A stretch of DNA of 64,000 nucleotides from Epiperipatus broadwayi (Eukaryota; Onychophora; Udeonychophora; Euonychophora; Peripatidae): NCBI GenBank assembly GCA_028023455.1, contig JAQFVV010006203.1:5796821-5860820 (forward strand), in the 5' to 3' direction. Positions 13,600 to 27,018 of this stretch are shown here, piece by piece. The translations under genes and the position numbers were made by a program. The notes beneath the pieces are model-generated. The model made no database searches. It was not told where the DNA came from and worked only from the letters and a program-made list of their open reading frames with translations. How positions within the stretch are numbered: position 1 is the first letter of the stretch; each line of letters begins with the position of its first letter.

Positions 13600-16130
13600 A
13601 TTCAGGGACTGTCATTCGGGAGCCTGGCTGGTTCAAAAAATTGAGCATAAAATTTACGTTCGTAAAAAAGATTGAAATAAAAATGAAAATAAGAGCCAAA
13701 TTTCCGAAATTGGGTAAAATCAAAATGATTCCCTGTTTCATTAGAAGTAATCCCTAAGATTATATCTGTAATTTAAAAAACTGTGTAAGGTTGCATTCCT
13801 TTAAAAAGAAAGAGTAGAGAAGGAAATGAACAAATTAGTTAAGAGAGACATGTTAGAACCCACCAAAAAATCTGATTGGGCTATGCCATTAGTAATTATT
13901 ACTAAACACAATGGACAAATTTGTTTGTGGGGATATCAGTAAACAAAGCTATTAGTAAAAATGCATATCCTGTTCCCAATGCCATAGTGTCTCTGCAGAA
14001 ATCAAACTTTTTCACAAAATTAGATTTAAATGCTGTTTTCCACCAAATACCAGTCACTGAGTAATCTGTGGAAATATTAAGATTAACCACACACATAGGA
14101 TTATTTAAATGCAACAGGCTTCCATTTGGGATAACTTCTGCCCCAGCATATTTCAGTCAAAAATTGAAACCCTCCTTAATGGAGTCGAGGGTGTCAATCC
14201 ATTCTTGACAATATTCTACTGCAAAAAATGAACTTGGGGCAAAGCTTAACACCCAAAAATGTATCTGGAGGGCTTGTGAAATTAAGTTTTTAGGCTATAT
14301 CATTTCAAAAATCTAGAAAAGAGTCATAGCAGAAGCCCGAAGACCTAATAACATTAAGAAATTACAAGCTTTTCTGGGATTCTTAAATTATTTTGAAAAT
14401 TTGTTGAAAGGTAAAGCCCATATAGCCATACTCCTATATCATCTACTGAAAAAGAATCAGAATTAAAAATGGAATTGGAGCAAGAGAAACCATTTTTGCA
14501 TACAAAGACACTGCTAACTTAGTTCATTATGATAGCAATTTGGGAAGTTACTTTATGACTGACACATCTGAATTCTGAGTAGGAGCAATATTATGTCATC
14601 TTGTACAATCAGGTGAATGATCCACTGCCTATGCTTTGTGCACCTTGTCCAAATTGTAGAAAAATAATAGCTGGACAAGAAAGCTTTGGTGATACTATTT
14701 GGCATTCAAAATTTTCATCAATATTTGTTCTGATATAGATTTATTATAATAACGGATCATAAACCCTTACTTGGAATTTTAGAAAACAAACAGGTTCCAG
14801 AACATGTTAGCCTTTGCATGATGGCTTAACATTCTGGCAGATTATGGAAATATATATACTAGCTATATAGGAAGGAAAAGCATTTAGGGCATGCTGATGC
14901 TCTATCTCATATGTCTAACCAGTTGGAGACTTATCAAAAGAAAATGAAAATTAACTATATTGATGTGCTGAAGAGTCAAACTGTTAATAGCAAAAAAGTA
15001 GCCACATGGACAGATGAGAACAACAGCCATCAATAAATTATAAACCAACTTTGTATTGGTTGGCTGAATCATCATCCAACTTGCCTCCATGAAGCACTAT
15101 GAAATGCTCATGAGAAATTATCTGCCTGCAAAGGATGCATTCTAATATATAACCACATGTTAATCCCAGTAAAGATAGAACTCAAATTTTGAAGTTATTG
15201 CATCTGAGCATCATCATAGCAAAGGCATTAACCCATAATTACATCAGGTGGCTGAACATTAATGCTGATATTGAAAAGTATATTAAAAATTGCAGTAACT
15301 GTCAATCCACGAAAGCACCACCATCAAAGTTTGAAGCATAGCCAAAAGCAAAGAGGGTCATGGCAATGTATCCACATCTGATGCACATTCAGGTTGAGCC
15401 AATTAATTAAAAATAGTAGTTCAGACACAACACTTGATAAATTATAAGAAAATTTTTTTCACATCATAGTCTTCCTGAAATTTTAGTTTCAGATAATGGA
15501 ATGGCTTTGCATCAGAGAAGTTCAAGAAGCTATGAAAGAATGGGGGATAAAGTACTTATGCCTCCTTACCATCTTCAATCTAATAGATTGGCTGAAAAAG
15601 CTGTTCAAAATCTTCAAGTTATCTATTAACAAAATGGGTAAAGCAAGAATACAGGAAACAGTCCTTACCAGACTGCTTTATCAACATTCGACTCCAGCTG
15701 CTAAATCTGGAAATTCACTGGCTGAAGTATATTTAAATTGAAAGCTGCATACTAAATTTAACAAATATCATACCTATAGAGGATAAGAAACAGTGAGAGT
15801 ACTTATGGGTTGCATTTGATGAAAGAATGTGGGTAAAAAAAATAATCTGAATAAATTCTAGTCTAAGGCAGTAGTTATACATCACCTATCAAAACAGGTG
15901 GTGACCATGCATATTAATGAGGAAAAGATATTATACAAACATGTCAATCAACTATCTAAAGATGAAAGTGAGGATGAAACATGTGATTTATTCAAATAAC
16001 TGATAACAACAATAAAGTACCAAACAATGATACTAAACTGGAAACTACATGTAGGAGAGGAAGAAATAACAAGTGAAATTGAGATAAATCCATCTCAATG
16101 ACTTTGAAGAGAAAGAAAGATTCTGAAGTA
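13600..16130 (+). pseudogene. Decayed Ty3/gypsy-type pol (RT, RNase H, integrase)
   Basis: Three-frame reading gives fragments in the right order: an RT start (KLVKRDMLEPTKKSDWAMP then LVIITKHNGQICL, about 13830-13930), an LTI-x-THIGLF-like block (about 14075-14110), an RT thumb (KLQAFLGFLNYFENLL, about 14360), RNase H (YDSNLGSYLMTDTSEF, about 14530), an integrase zinc-finger/core remnant (about 15240-15730) and a C-terminal MHINEEKILYKHVNQLSKDE-like piece (about 15910). Many stops and frameshifts and a deleted integrase core make it inactive. No gag was recognised upstream and no LTR pair was found. It is antisense to the host gene. Confidence 0.82.
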
Positions 16131-16373
16131 CTTTCATGATTTCATATTAAGTCCAGAGAAAAGATAAATTTCTGAACTTGAAAGAAGTGTGTGTTATGTA
16201 TGTGGCTGTGTGTTCAAATACATTCACATAAAATGGTTAATTGAAATGAAATATATATGTGCATAAAGATACATACTCATTAAATTAAAATCTAGCTTTT
16301 TAAAGATTAGTTAACTTAAACAATAAATAAAAAAATAAAGTAGAGTAAAATAGTAATTAGATAAATATAATAA

Positions 16374-16429
16374 TCAACCTGGCTTTCATCTCTTATTGAG
16401 GTTTCAATAAAAGATGAAAGCCAGGTTGA
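16374..16429. repeat. Short perfect-like hairpin, 26-nt arms
   Basis: TCAACCTGGCTTTCATC at 16374 pairs with GATGAAAGCCAGGTTGA ending 16429. The arms continue TCTTATTGA against TCAATAAAA around a four-base loop. It lies just downstream of the gypsy relic. Confidence 0.85.
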
Positions 16430-18015
16430 TAATTAAATAACTATAAATATAATTGGTTGTTTTGTGGTTAAAACACCTGTAGAGGTCCCTACTATCGCAT
16501 TTTATACGCATATTATTGAGGTTATAGCCTCAGTAAATATTTTTGATTATTATATTATGTAAATACTTATAACAGTATTATGGACAAATAATTTTTTATG
16601 CTGGATATTTGTCCATTATACATAATTAGTTAAATCTCTAGAGATAAGTTATGAAATTCCTTCATACTATATATAGATATCAATAATAATTAAATGATCG
16701 TGAGTTCCGAATTCAGTTATAAATAAACACTCAAGAATCTAAAAATAAGTTCATTACAATAATTAGAAGTAAAATTCTCTGGTCAAGGATGTACCATCAA
16801 TAAATGAATTAATTATCTTATCGGCAGGATCGGAAATAGGAGCCAATCAGAAGAGAAGAAATTGGACAACAAGTGATAATAAAGAACAATCTCTTGTGGA
16901 GAAGCTTCATGTGTTCAGATGGACTTTTATTCTTTTGGTAATGGACATCATTGGACATACCTTAAGCTTCTATTGCAGAGAACTCGCCTCCAAACATGTA
17001 AAAGCAAGTCTAGAAACTGAATAGGTCGTATAGATATTTATTATCATTTCTGTATATCTTCATACTCATTTATATATTTGATTAATTTGTATATATGCTG
17101 TTAATAATGTAATCAATTGTTAAGAGTGGTATTAAATACTAAAATTTAACATAAAGGTTTATAGTTTTTACAGGGGAGAAATTTAAACTTCATGCTGCCA
17201 GGAGATCAAGAATTTCACTTTCAGGAAGACAATATGCTCAGTACCATTATTTCATTCTAAAAATTTTTATTCCAAAAAAAAAAAAAGGTGACAATAAACA
17301 AAGATTGATCTTAAAAATGACATTACAGTATGATCAAACAAAATATTATTTCTTATAAGAATATGAGCATATTGGTCATTAAGTAGAATATCAAATTTGT
17401 TTCACATCAAATTGTCTGCTTCAAATCAAATCTGGCAATTACTTTAAAGATTTTAATCTTAAAATTAAATCAGAGTTTATCACTAACAAAAACTAATTTA
17501 AAATTGAAGAAATATGTTTGAGCGCAATTTAGTATTTCACTAATAAAGATGTGTTTATGCAGAAAGAATTAGAATGGAAATAAACTATTTTATACAAGTT
17601 AAAATTGGGCTATATAGAAACTAAACAAGAGTCATTCTTCATATATGATAAGATTGAATTAAAAAAATAATGGCAATCAAATTTCCATAAGAATAATGTT
17701 AATAATAATAAATTGGTCTATGAAACAATGACATTGAGATATTCACTTTTATATATAAATATAAAATGTACTTTAATCAATGCATGAATATCAATATTGC
17801 ATTATATATTTAAAACATAAAAATTAGAAATAAATAAGCATAAAAGTTTAAGTTAAAAATAAGTTAGGAATTAACAACCCCACCCACCAATCCTATCTAT
17901 TAATTTGTAAAAAAAACTAACATTTATTTAAAAAATAAAAGAGGCATAAACATACTTAATTTTTTTTCTCCTTCCACTATCATTTAAATTACTTTTTTTT
18001 TCTCTCTCTCTCATG

Positions 18016-18102
18016 TGTCATAGCATCAGCCGGGAAGCGAATCCGCTAACCCGGGATAACTGCTTGTAAAGCAACTGTTTCTGACCTCTCGACCACCAAT
18101 GC
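18016..18102 (-). mobile_element. tRNA-derived SINE, copy A
   Basis: On the minus strand it reads TGGTGGTCGAGAGGTCAG (A-box-like) and, 50 bp later, GGATTCGCTTCCCGG (B box in a T-arm). The tail is CTGATGCTATGACACATGAGA. The head has the layout of a class II (Ser/Leu-like) tRNA. The same tail follows the tRNA-like head at 53.4 kb, so this is a dispersed SINE head rather than a tRNA gene. No 7-bp acceptor stem closes. Confidence 0.75.
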
Positions 18103-21100
18103 TTGACTATTTAAAATTACTTTTAAATTCTTTTAACAATATGAGGATATTTTTTTTTAATTGTGAATCAAATAACTATAATAATTGATATAAAAGTATT
18201 TTTCAAGATTTTTACACTGATAAATGAAAAATGGCTTCTATTTTTCATATTTTTCTTTTAGAATAAAACTTTTTAGCAGGAGGGTGGAGAAATGTATAAT
18301 AGAATTAAAGAAAAGTTAACTCTTTTTTTTCTCCCTCACCCTTTGTAAAGAAAACTTTTATAATTTATAAAATAAGCCAATGTGAAATCAGACTAAAATT
18401 TAGTCACTAAAAATAAAATTTGTAAAACTTTGAAAAATGTAATTAATTAGTTTATAAAATCACTGATTAAATTGTATTAATTAAAAAAAACTAAACTATC
18501 TATCAAGATAGTTTAGATGAATCTGAATGGATTAAGATTAAGGCAAATGTGAAAATCAATTAATTAAAGAAATGTAAAATTAATTAAGACAGATTTCAAG
18601 TTAAGATCAAAATTAAAATAACAATAAGAAAGAAAAAGGTATATAAAGTTGCTCTCTCTATTGTTATACAGTCTGGTTTGTGATATACAGTCTAGTCTGC
18701 ATTTTGTGATCAAGTTATTCCAGTTGTCAATTTATTATTAGTGAGGTTCATGTTACCACTATTCAGTCAAGGCTACAATTTGCTAGATCATTCATCAGTT
18801 TAGACAAAATGCAGAATCCAAACAACCAGAAATCCAGAAATTCGGAACACAGTAGTAAGCCAGTCAATTACTGCTGCATCAACATCTGTGCAAAAGCTGT
18901 AGATCTAGCAACATGCATTGCTAGACAACTTTAGGATATTCAACTGGGCCTCAGGCACCAAACCTTCAACAAGAGGAAAACCAATTGAACCTCACCTAAA
19001 CCAACACCCAAAACAATGTCTAGATTGTAAGTAAAAACTGCTACAACTCTTTCCCATTGTCAACACAAAGAATGGAAACCAAGCCCTGGAAGCATCTATG
19101 AAGACCAAAAAGTTAACCGGTTGGAAACTGACAATCATGAAAACCTAGGTAAAACTATTTAAAAATATATTCTGATCACTGTCTAGACTCTTTATTTTAA
19201 ATGAATGAACTTTAATTAATGGACTATTATAACTATAGCCTAAAGTCATTTATATTTTCTTATGTAAAATTTATTGAGTTATTTTATATTATATTAAATA
19301 TATGTGTGCATAAATAATTAAATATTAATGTTTGACTTAATTGTTATTTTGTCTATTTTGTCTTAATCTTTTCACTGCATCACCAGTAAATTAGTGTAGT
19401 TATTTTATGTGTTAAATAGATATGCTGGACCCTGAGACAGAGTGTGAGCTAGTCATAGGATATTTCAAGTGCTGGACTGTGTTTACTTGTTGTCCAAGCA
19501 TGCTAATTATAAATTATGATTAACTGGTGCCTGAGGTTTTACCTCAAAATAAATAAAAATGCTTTGGGTGGCAGGAGTTTAAATCTAGTAGTCGAGGTGA
19601 GCCACAGTCTGAAAATGTGATCGTATTATGCTTTGCATAGCTTGATCTGACCGTGGGTATCATTGATGGTTTATGCTATCAATGGTATTCTCCCCTCTGC
19701 TTGAAGGGCTGGTCTGTTCCCCATAATATTAAAAATATAAAATTTAAAATTATGTTAAATAAGGTTTAAAACACAATTGAACAACTTCTATTAAATAGAC
19801 CTGGTTCAATATATTTATTTTTAAAAGTGCTATAAAACTGGGTTAAGAAGTGTTGCTAGCAAAATCCATACTTAAATTTGTTCTTAGCTGTTAATTTAAA
19901 AAAAAAAAAGGAAAATTAATAATTGTTTTTTTTTTTAAAAAAATCGCAACAAAACAAAGCAATTCAAACTTAGAACTAAAGTGAAGCCAGAATATTTACT
20001 ATATTTTGTTCCAAGCCTTCCTCATAAATACATCGCATATATTAGATCACATTTTGTTGATAAGTTTTGACTCTGATAGAATTACATTTTACTAAACTGG
20101 AAGTTTAAAGTACTTTTCAACATATATATACACACAGATGTTTTTTTTCTTTACATAGTAGGCATATATAAATTAAAATTGTAGTAGAAACAAAATTAAA
20201 ATAATAATAATGTCATTATTAATAATAAATTTAAAAAGTACATTTACATTCAAAAATTAAAAATAATGAAAAATCTTAATCGACCATATCTTTATATTTT
20301 TCTAAATAAAATGAATAATGAAACATTAGATTTTTATTACAATTAAATATGTTATGAACTATATCCTTTTTCTTCAATAACTTTTTTTTTCTCTTATAGA
20401 AATGTTATAGCAGTATTGTTAATAAACTATAGCCTTTCTAATTGTTTTGATGTTTTTAAATCTATATTGATTTTGGAATCTGCACTATTTGCCAATATTC
20501 ATTTTAAATTCTCATTTAAACTTTTTAAATTTTAAGCTTTCTGATATAATTCAAGAATTTTATAATTCTTTTTTTTTCTGCCAGTATTATATTGCTAGTT
20601 TTCATTTTATCAATTTAAAAAATATTTCATGAATTTTCTTAAATTTCATAAAAAATTTTAAAACATTTTATTACATGAAATATTGTACCATAATGAAATT
20701 TGGAAATAAAAAAAAAGTGAATCAAAAAATGTGCTTTCATGTAATTCTTAATAAACATTATTAATAAATATGATCATGTACAGTGCTTGAGAGGGAAAAT
20801 GGTTGCTGTCATATCATAAAATTTATTAAATTTACAAATGTTATTGTTTTTATTTTTTCTTTATTTATATATATTTTTTGCTTGTTTATATTGGGGGGGG
20901 GGGGTAGTGTAAAAATGAAGTAATACAGCCTATATCACAACTTCAGAGGAATCTTAGATCTAATGAGTAAATGATTTTTTTTTTCCATTTAACCAAATTG
21001 TTATTTGATGAATGTTTATTTTATTTTAAATTTTAAATGTAACACTCTTTGCCTTTAGATGATTATTGACTATTTTTTATAATAAGTTCTAAGAATGGCC

Positions 21101-21865
21101 TTACGTGTAATATTGTATTCTGCAAAGCATTTTCAAATCATTCTTTCGTTATTTTTTATATGTGTCTTTCTAATTTTATGCAAGATAAAAATATCAATGA
21201 ATCAGAGGAAGATATTCATATTGTTCTACATTTTTTCAATAATATTTATGCAAAAACATGCAGAATGAAGAAGTGAAAAATAAGGATACTTGTGCTTCAC
21301 AGTTGATAATTCACTATTTATTTCGTTTGTTCAATAAGCAATATAAAATTAAAACAAGTGTTTTGTGAAAAAAAAAACGTAATATAGTAGCAATAGTATC
21401 TTACCATGATAGCTATTCATTTAATAGTGACACTTTTAAGTCAAATGTTCTCATTATGTTGACAATTTTTGCACAATACATATACAACATATGAGGCCAA
21501 GCAGTATATTAAGCACTTTTTATTTTCAGAGAATCACTCAGTTATCAGTAATTGTGCTTTTCCTAACTTTATACATTGGTGTAATATTCATATTAATTAA
21601 ATGGTATTTCCATTTAATGCTTTTAATAAAAAGAAATGCCATAAATATCTTACTTTTATATGATTAAAATGTGTCTCATGCAATAAATAAATAATGACTT
21701 TTAAATACTGTATAATCAAATTCATTTATACAATAAATAATTATTTTAAAAAAAGTATAAATACTGTATACATTTTAAAGTATTAATAAGTTTTCGACTG
21801 AGTTAATAATTAAACTAAGATTCATTTAGATGCTATAAATATTGCTTTTCCTAAGAATTAAATAT

Positions 21866-22755
21866 AATTAAAGGGGCTTTGAACACAAACTTTCAAGCTC
21901 CCTTCAGTCATCCACTTTATCTTATATAACTGAAACACAAGATCACATACATGTGGAAAAGATAACATATTTTGTGCTGAACCAGCACTCACAGTTGGTT
22001 CTGATCACATCTCCCATACATATATAGAATCAGTGCTCGGTTTATATTAAGACAGTAAATACCCAAACTTTAATGAATAGGTTTCAATCCTCTCCACTCT
22101 CCAACTGTCCAGTCATCCATATCATTGAAAACTTGCTGATGGAATGATCAAAGCCCTTGTTGATGCCAATATTATTGTCATACCCATGTTGACCTAAAGT
22201 CACTCTGACCTTTTTCACATGTGGTCATATGTATCAGTCATATAAGATAAAATGGATGACTGAAAGGAGCTTAAAAGTCTGTGTTCAAATCCTCTTTAAT
22301 TACTTCTAGTTTAAATATATATACTATATTTGTATTCAAATATTACATATTCAGCCTATATCCTGGCCATCTCTCTTCTGTGTATTTAAATGGACATATT
22401 AAGGTCCTACATGTGAGGAGCCACAGTGTCTTAAGGTCAACATGGACATGACAATAATATTGGTATCAACAAGAGTTTTGAGTATTCCATCATCAGATTT
22501 TCAATGATATGGATGGTTGAAGAGTTGGAGAGTGGAGAGAACTTAAGCCTGTTCATTAAAGTTTGTAGATTTACTATCTTAATATAAATTGATCACTGAT
22601 TATAAATATGTGTGATGATCTGAATCAATTGATGAGTGCTGATTCATCATAAAATACATATATTGGAGATCATTTATCTTTTTCACAAATATATGGCCAT
22701 GTGCATGGCTGAAGGGAACTTGAAAGTCTGTGTTCAAATCTCCTTTAATTACATC
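21866..22755. repeat. Composite fold-back element
   Basis: TAATTAAAGGGGCTTTGAACAC at the left end (21866) is mirrored by GTGTTCAAATCCTCTTTAATTA ending 22302, with ACTTTATCTTATAT / ATATAAGATAAAAT continuing the arms. A second, partly inverted block (22397-22755) repeats the same pieces: AATGATATGGATGGTTGAAGAG, TTCATTAAAGTTTGTAGATT and again GTCTGTGTTCAAATCTCCTTTAATTA. There is no open frame. It looks like two nested copies of one non-autonomous inverted-repeat element. Confidence 0.8.
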
Positions 22756-23267
22756 TAACTTAAGTATACACTAAACTTGTATTCAAATATAAATAATAAA
22801 ATATGACTTCTTTTTTAGGAATTACTATATACAGTAATATATAAAATAATTATTTCTTTTATATTTAATTTAAAAATTTTAAAGAATCTTAATTTAATAT
22901 TGCTAAATAGAAAGCATATTAAATGCTTTAAATGCCATACTTATTTGTAAATTTACATTTGCCTATTATAATGATATATTTTTTAAAGGTAAGCAATAGT
23001 TTTTCCCTGTCTTCTTTGTGTCTTTATATTATAGGTCTATAATTGTTGCATATCTAATGTATAATAAAAGTAGCATAATCTTTTATCACTGTTTTGCATT
23101 CATGGTGAAAAAAAACTAAATAATATTCATTAAATTGCAGAAATCTGTCCCCTAATCCAAAGTTATTGCAAGGTGTTTCTGCACATCATAACAAACATAA
23201 TTTTAAACAATGCATTTCTATTTTGAAATTATTACCATTAATTTTAATGAAATATTTGTTGACTTAC

Positions 23268-23834
23268 CTACTGGTATTTTTTTTAAGGAGATTTTATGAA
23301 ACTCTGGTTCAAGACTATAATGTATAACATTATCTTCTAATTTCCGTAGTTCTTTTCTTTGCCTAATTTGTTTTTTCCATGAAGGTTCGTCTTCCTCTTC
23401 CTCATCTAAGTAATGCACTGTCATTTCAGTTTCACCATATTCTTTAGAATAATGGACTTTTTGTTGGGAAACATTAAAATCTCTTGTAATATTTTCTGAA
23501 AGCTGGCGATGTGATTCTACTTTGGTATTCCAGGTCGGTTGTTCATTTTTGATAATTACAGTACCTGATATATTTTGCTGATAAAACTTTTCTGTTTCTT
23601 TGGGAATTTTAATTTTATTTTGACCTGAATCAAGAAGCTCATAATTCATTCCAGGGGAATCACTTTTTTGAAGGATATTAGAATGGAAAGAATGTTTTTG
23701 TTTTTGATAACTATCAACTGTACTTGAGTTGATGTCCTCATCATCAATGTCCATTACGACTTCTCCTGTTTCTGAATTTGATCTCACAAACTGCTTTAAC
23801 TTGAGTCTTTTCCATTCATCATTTTCTTCTGATT
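23268..23834 (-). CDS. Internal exon, 189 codons, acidic and W-K motifs (PEVK-like)
   Basis: This 567-nt exon is symmetric, phase 1-1. The acceptor (ATGAATTATTAG) ends at 23835 and the donor is GTAAGT at 23267. It follows the 35979 donor without a frame break (G + AA gives Glu). It reads ESEENDEWKRLKLKQFV at the start, P-T-W near residue 101, an acidic run then P-S-W-K-K-Q near 148-154, and PEFHKISLKKIPV at the end. The alternation of acidic stretch, P-x-W-K and (I/L)-x-L-K-x-I-P is what one sees in PEVK/linker parts of insect and chelicerate titin homologues. It is too short and low-complexity to prove orthology. The two large neighbouring introns carry only transposon debris. Confidence 0.87.
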
Positions 23835-24784
23835 CTAATAATTCATAAAAGAAAAAAAATTAAAAACAATTTAATTTTGAAAAGAAATGGGAAAGAATAG
23901 TGAATAAAAATAGACTTAGTAAATCCAACATTCTCCAAATAAATATAAGAAATATTTACATTAGGAACAGTTATTCTTTCTATTTTTCTACACCAGAGCC
24001 ATCTACTGTAAGCTTAAATATTAAATAAACATTAAATGGCAATGCAATATTCAAATTTCTGGATTAGTTTCTTATCAATTCTGTACAGTTTAATGGAATG
24101 TTTGAGTGATGGATTCAAGAGTTAAAGCTTTCTGGTTTGAAAGTTAACTTGACACTTCTGGTGCAAAAACTTGGTACGATCTCCAAGCAACTAATTATTC
24201 ATTTATTTTATTTTTAATAATGAGAACTAATGAAGACTAATAATTAAAAATTAGTTTGGCAATTTGGATATAGTATTATCATCTAATATTAACAGAAGGC
24301 TCTGGTATAAAATACAATAACTTCTCCTAATGCAAATCTTGAAAATAAGCTGAGAAAGTTATGTGATGCTTTGATACATATAAAATGAATGAATTGAAAA
24401 GTATTAATTATAATTTATACATACTAAAATAAAATGTGAAAATTTAGGAAAGAATCTTGTTATACAGCAAAAAATAAAAGTGTGAAACCTAAAGATCTTG
24501 GAATTAGAAACTATAGAATAAAATGTTATATTTAATAATAGACATATAGAAGGATATATTCATTAAATATTTAAAGCATAAATCACCAAATTATACAGTA
24601 TGAGAAAGTCTCACATTCTTATTCCAGGCTAAAATAAATTCATAACCTAAAATTGTAATACCATGAATAGGAAAACTTTTTAAGCTTCTATTTTAAATAT
24701 AATAATAATAAAATATATTCATAACAATAAAATGGTAATGAACTCAAAATTTAAAAACTCTGATCAAAGCTCATCACTCTCATT

Positions 24785-25535
24785 ATCTGGTGCTCAAACA
24801 TTATGATTTTCCAAGTGATGAACTGTTTGATAAGTTTGGTATAGTTGATGAGAGATAGACTCATAGCTATAAATTCAAGAATCAATTCTCAACTGAATAA
24901 TATTAAATAAAAAAGTTTTCATTTGGTTAATTAAATGAAATCATTCACCCTAATCTCCCAAGCATCCAAACATATAATTATAATTCATCATTATCAATCA
25001 GTGCTTCAACGTCATATATTCTGCTAAGCATCACATGATCACATTTCCTATTGAGCTTAGATTGAAAATATTTTTTGTGTTTTCAATTTCATTCTCATAG
25101 TTTTGTAGTTAAGTAGAGATAAAAGGTGGTTGCTAGAGGGTTGCATTAGATCCTAAGATCTAGATGCAGTGCTCTCAGATCCAAAGCTCCTCACTGACAA
25201 AGGCCACAAGCCAGAAACTAGTCTGGAGATATTGGATGAGTAGGCATTAGATAGGGATTTTATGCACAAGCCTTCTGGCATCCATTGATTACTCTGTTTT
25301 GCACAGGTGGCAATACTGTATGGAGAGTTTTGCTCTGTTTATCATATATTCTGCCAAATGATGAACCATTTGATTATTTTTTAATCTTCTAAAATTTATT
25401 ATGATAGCTGAGAGATAAATTCATACTAAAAGTTGAAGAATCTATTCTCAGTAGAATAATATGGGAAAGAAAAATTTCAGTTAATTGAATGGAACTGTTC
25501 AAAATGATCTCTCAAGCAATCAAATATATAATTAA
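24785..25535 (+). repeat. Two direct copies of a dispersed repeat around a SINE-like core
   Basis: The block AGTGATGAACTGTTTGAT... GAGAGATAGACTCAT... TTCTCAACTGAATAATAT (24814-24975) reappears, diverged, at 25357-25535. Between them (25125-25345) lies a copy of the CTGACAA-AGGCCACAAGCCA-GAAAC family whose tail (GGGATTTTATGCACAAGCC) matches the 39.4-kb palindrome. A fragment also appears inverted near 40770-40830. Confidence 0.65.
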
Positions 25536-26875
25536 ATAAATAAATAGAGTAAAAGCAATAATATTTTTTTAATATTTAATCTCATTTTAAATTTAATGAC
25601 TGTCTTTACAGTTCTATTCCTTTAAAAGGATGTTACTAGTTAAAGACAAAACAGTTAGCAGCAGATAATATTAGAAACTGTTTTGTGCTCAACATTATTT
25701 TCCTTTCTTTAAAAAAATTTCATTAACTGTATTCCACTTGGTGCATGCTATTTTTCTATACTTATAAAGAAGTGACTATTAAAAAAGTTTATTGAACATG
25801 ACTTTAAAGCAAAAATTTTAACACAGTATAAAAAAACACAATCTAATCCATAGACCTTCTATAATTTCTTAATTTTCATAAATAGACATGTTTAAGAACA
25901 AAATAATAAAGTACAGCAAATGATATAACTACTACAAGATCAGAGAGTCAATTGCCTGAGGGAACCATTACCTAAAATGGTCAACTTAGAATTTTAGCTT
26001 CTGGATCTTAAATCTGAAGTTGCATCACTGAGGATTAAAAAATAATAATAATTCACAATCACTAAAATGTAAAAAAATTGTAGAATTTGGTTTTATATAT
26101 ATGTGATTAAAATCTATCCTGAAGAAATAATAATGAAATATGAATCAAATAATGTTCAAAAAAAATGAAATATTAGTCACTATATAGATAGGTGAAACAA
26201 AATAAACCAACTACTGCATTATTAATATTTTGTTTTATGCTAATTGATTGGCATTTTGTAATTTATTTATTGTGGATAGATTTTAATTATTCATTTATTA
26301 CATAAAATATATATATGTTTTTATATTATATATGTATATATTGTAACCCATGAAAGCCTAGCTGGAAAGAACGTTTAATTTAATCCCTATGGATCAATAA
26401 TAAAATCACCATCACATGATCGTCTGATTGATCTTAGGATATATTAATTATAGTCTTAAAATAATGTTAATACTATCGAGCCAAACCATTATAGTTTACT
26501 CTTTTTTACTGAGATTTTGTAATCCAGATATGTCTATCTTTCTTTCTTGAAAATCAGTAAGATCTACCTATTTCAGTGAGTGTGAAATGTAGGAAAAACA
26601 CTAGTACATCTAGGGGTAGAATATCTCTTTTATACAATGTAACACATTTCCTAAATATATTTAAGAAAAAAATATAGATGTGAACAATTAACAAATTATA
26701 TTCCATTATCTTTATTTATATTTGTCATCTAACAAGTTATCTCAGTGATTCTTTATAATTATAAACAAATTACGATCTTAATTATTTTGTCGTCTATAAT
26801 ATGATGACACAAATACAAAGGGGATTTTATTTGTATCCATTCATCAGAAGCACCCTGCATTCTAAATAAAATGAT

Positions 26876-26973
26876 GTGGATAAGATAATACTAAATACCT
26901 TTAATGGCTTTAATATGTGACCACATTTATTTAATACATGCCTATTTCTAAGACTTCTACGACTTTTATAGCT

Positions 26974-27018
<45 letters not shown>

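Larger units (their letters stand above)
11279..23267. other. Intron, 11,989 bp
   Basis: The flanking splice sites are GTAAGT at 23267 and an AG ending at 11279. It contains a 459-bp tandem duplication, a Ty3/gypsy relic on the opposite strand, a hairpin at 16.4 kb, a SINE at 18.0 kb and a fold-back complex at 21.9-22.8 kb. Between 18.1 and 21.8 kb I see only AT-rich sequence, homopolymers (G run 20893-20904) and a weak SINE-like segment near 19430-19720 that I could not classify. Confidence 0.8.

Noticed and set aside
11966-16130. Complete LTR retrotransposon with the 459-bp units as LTRs
   Set aside because: The units are tandem on one side only, and no copy follows the pol remnant.
18016-18102. 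Functional Ser/Leu-type tRNA gene
   Set aside because: The acceptor stem does not close, and the shared downstream tail with the 53.4-kb copy indicates a SINE.
26989-27014. TG repeat as a regulatory (Z-DNA) element
   Set aside because: It is a plain microsatellite inside a tandem duplication; nothing else supports a regulatory role.
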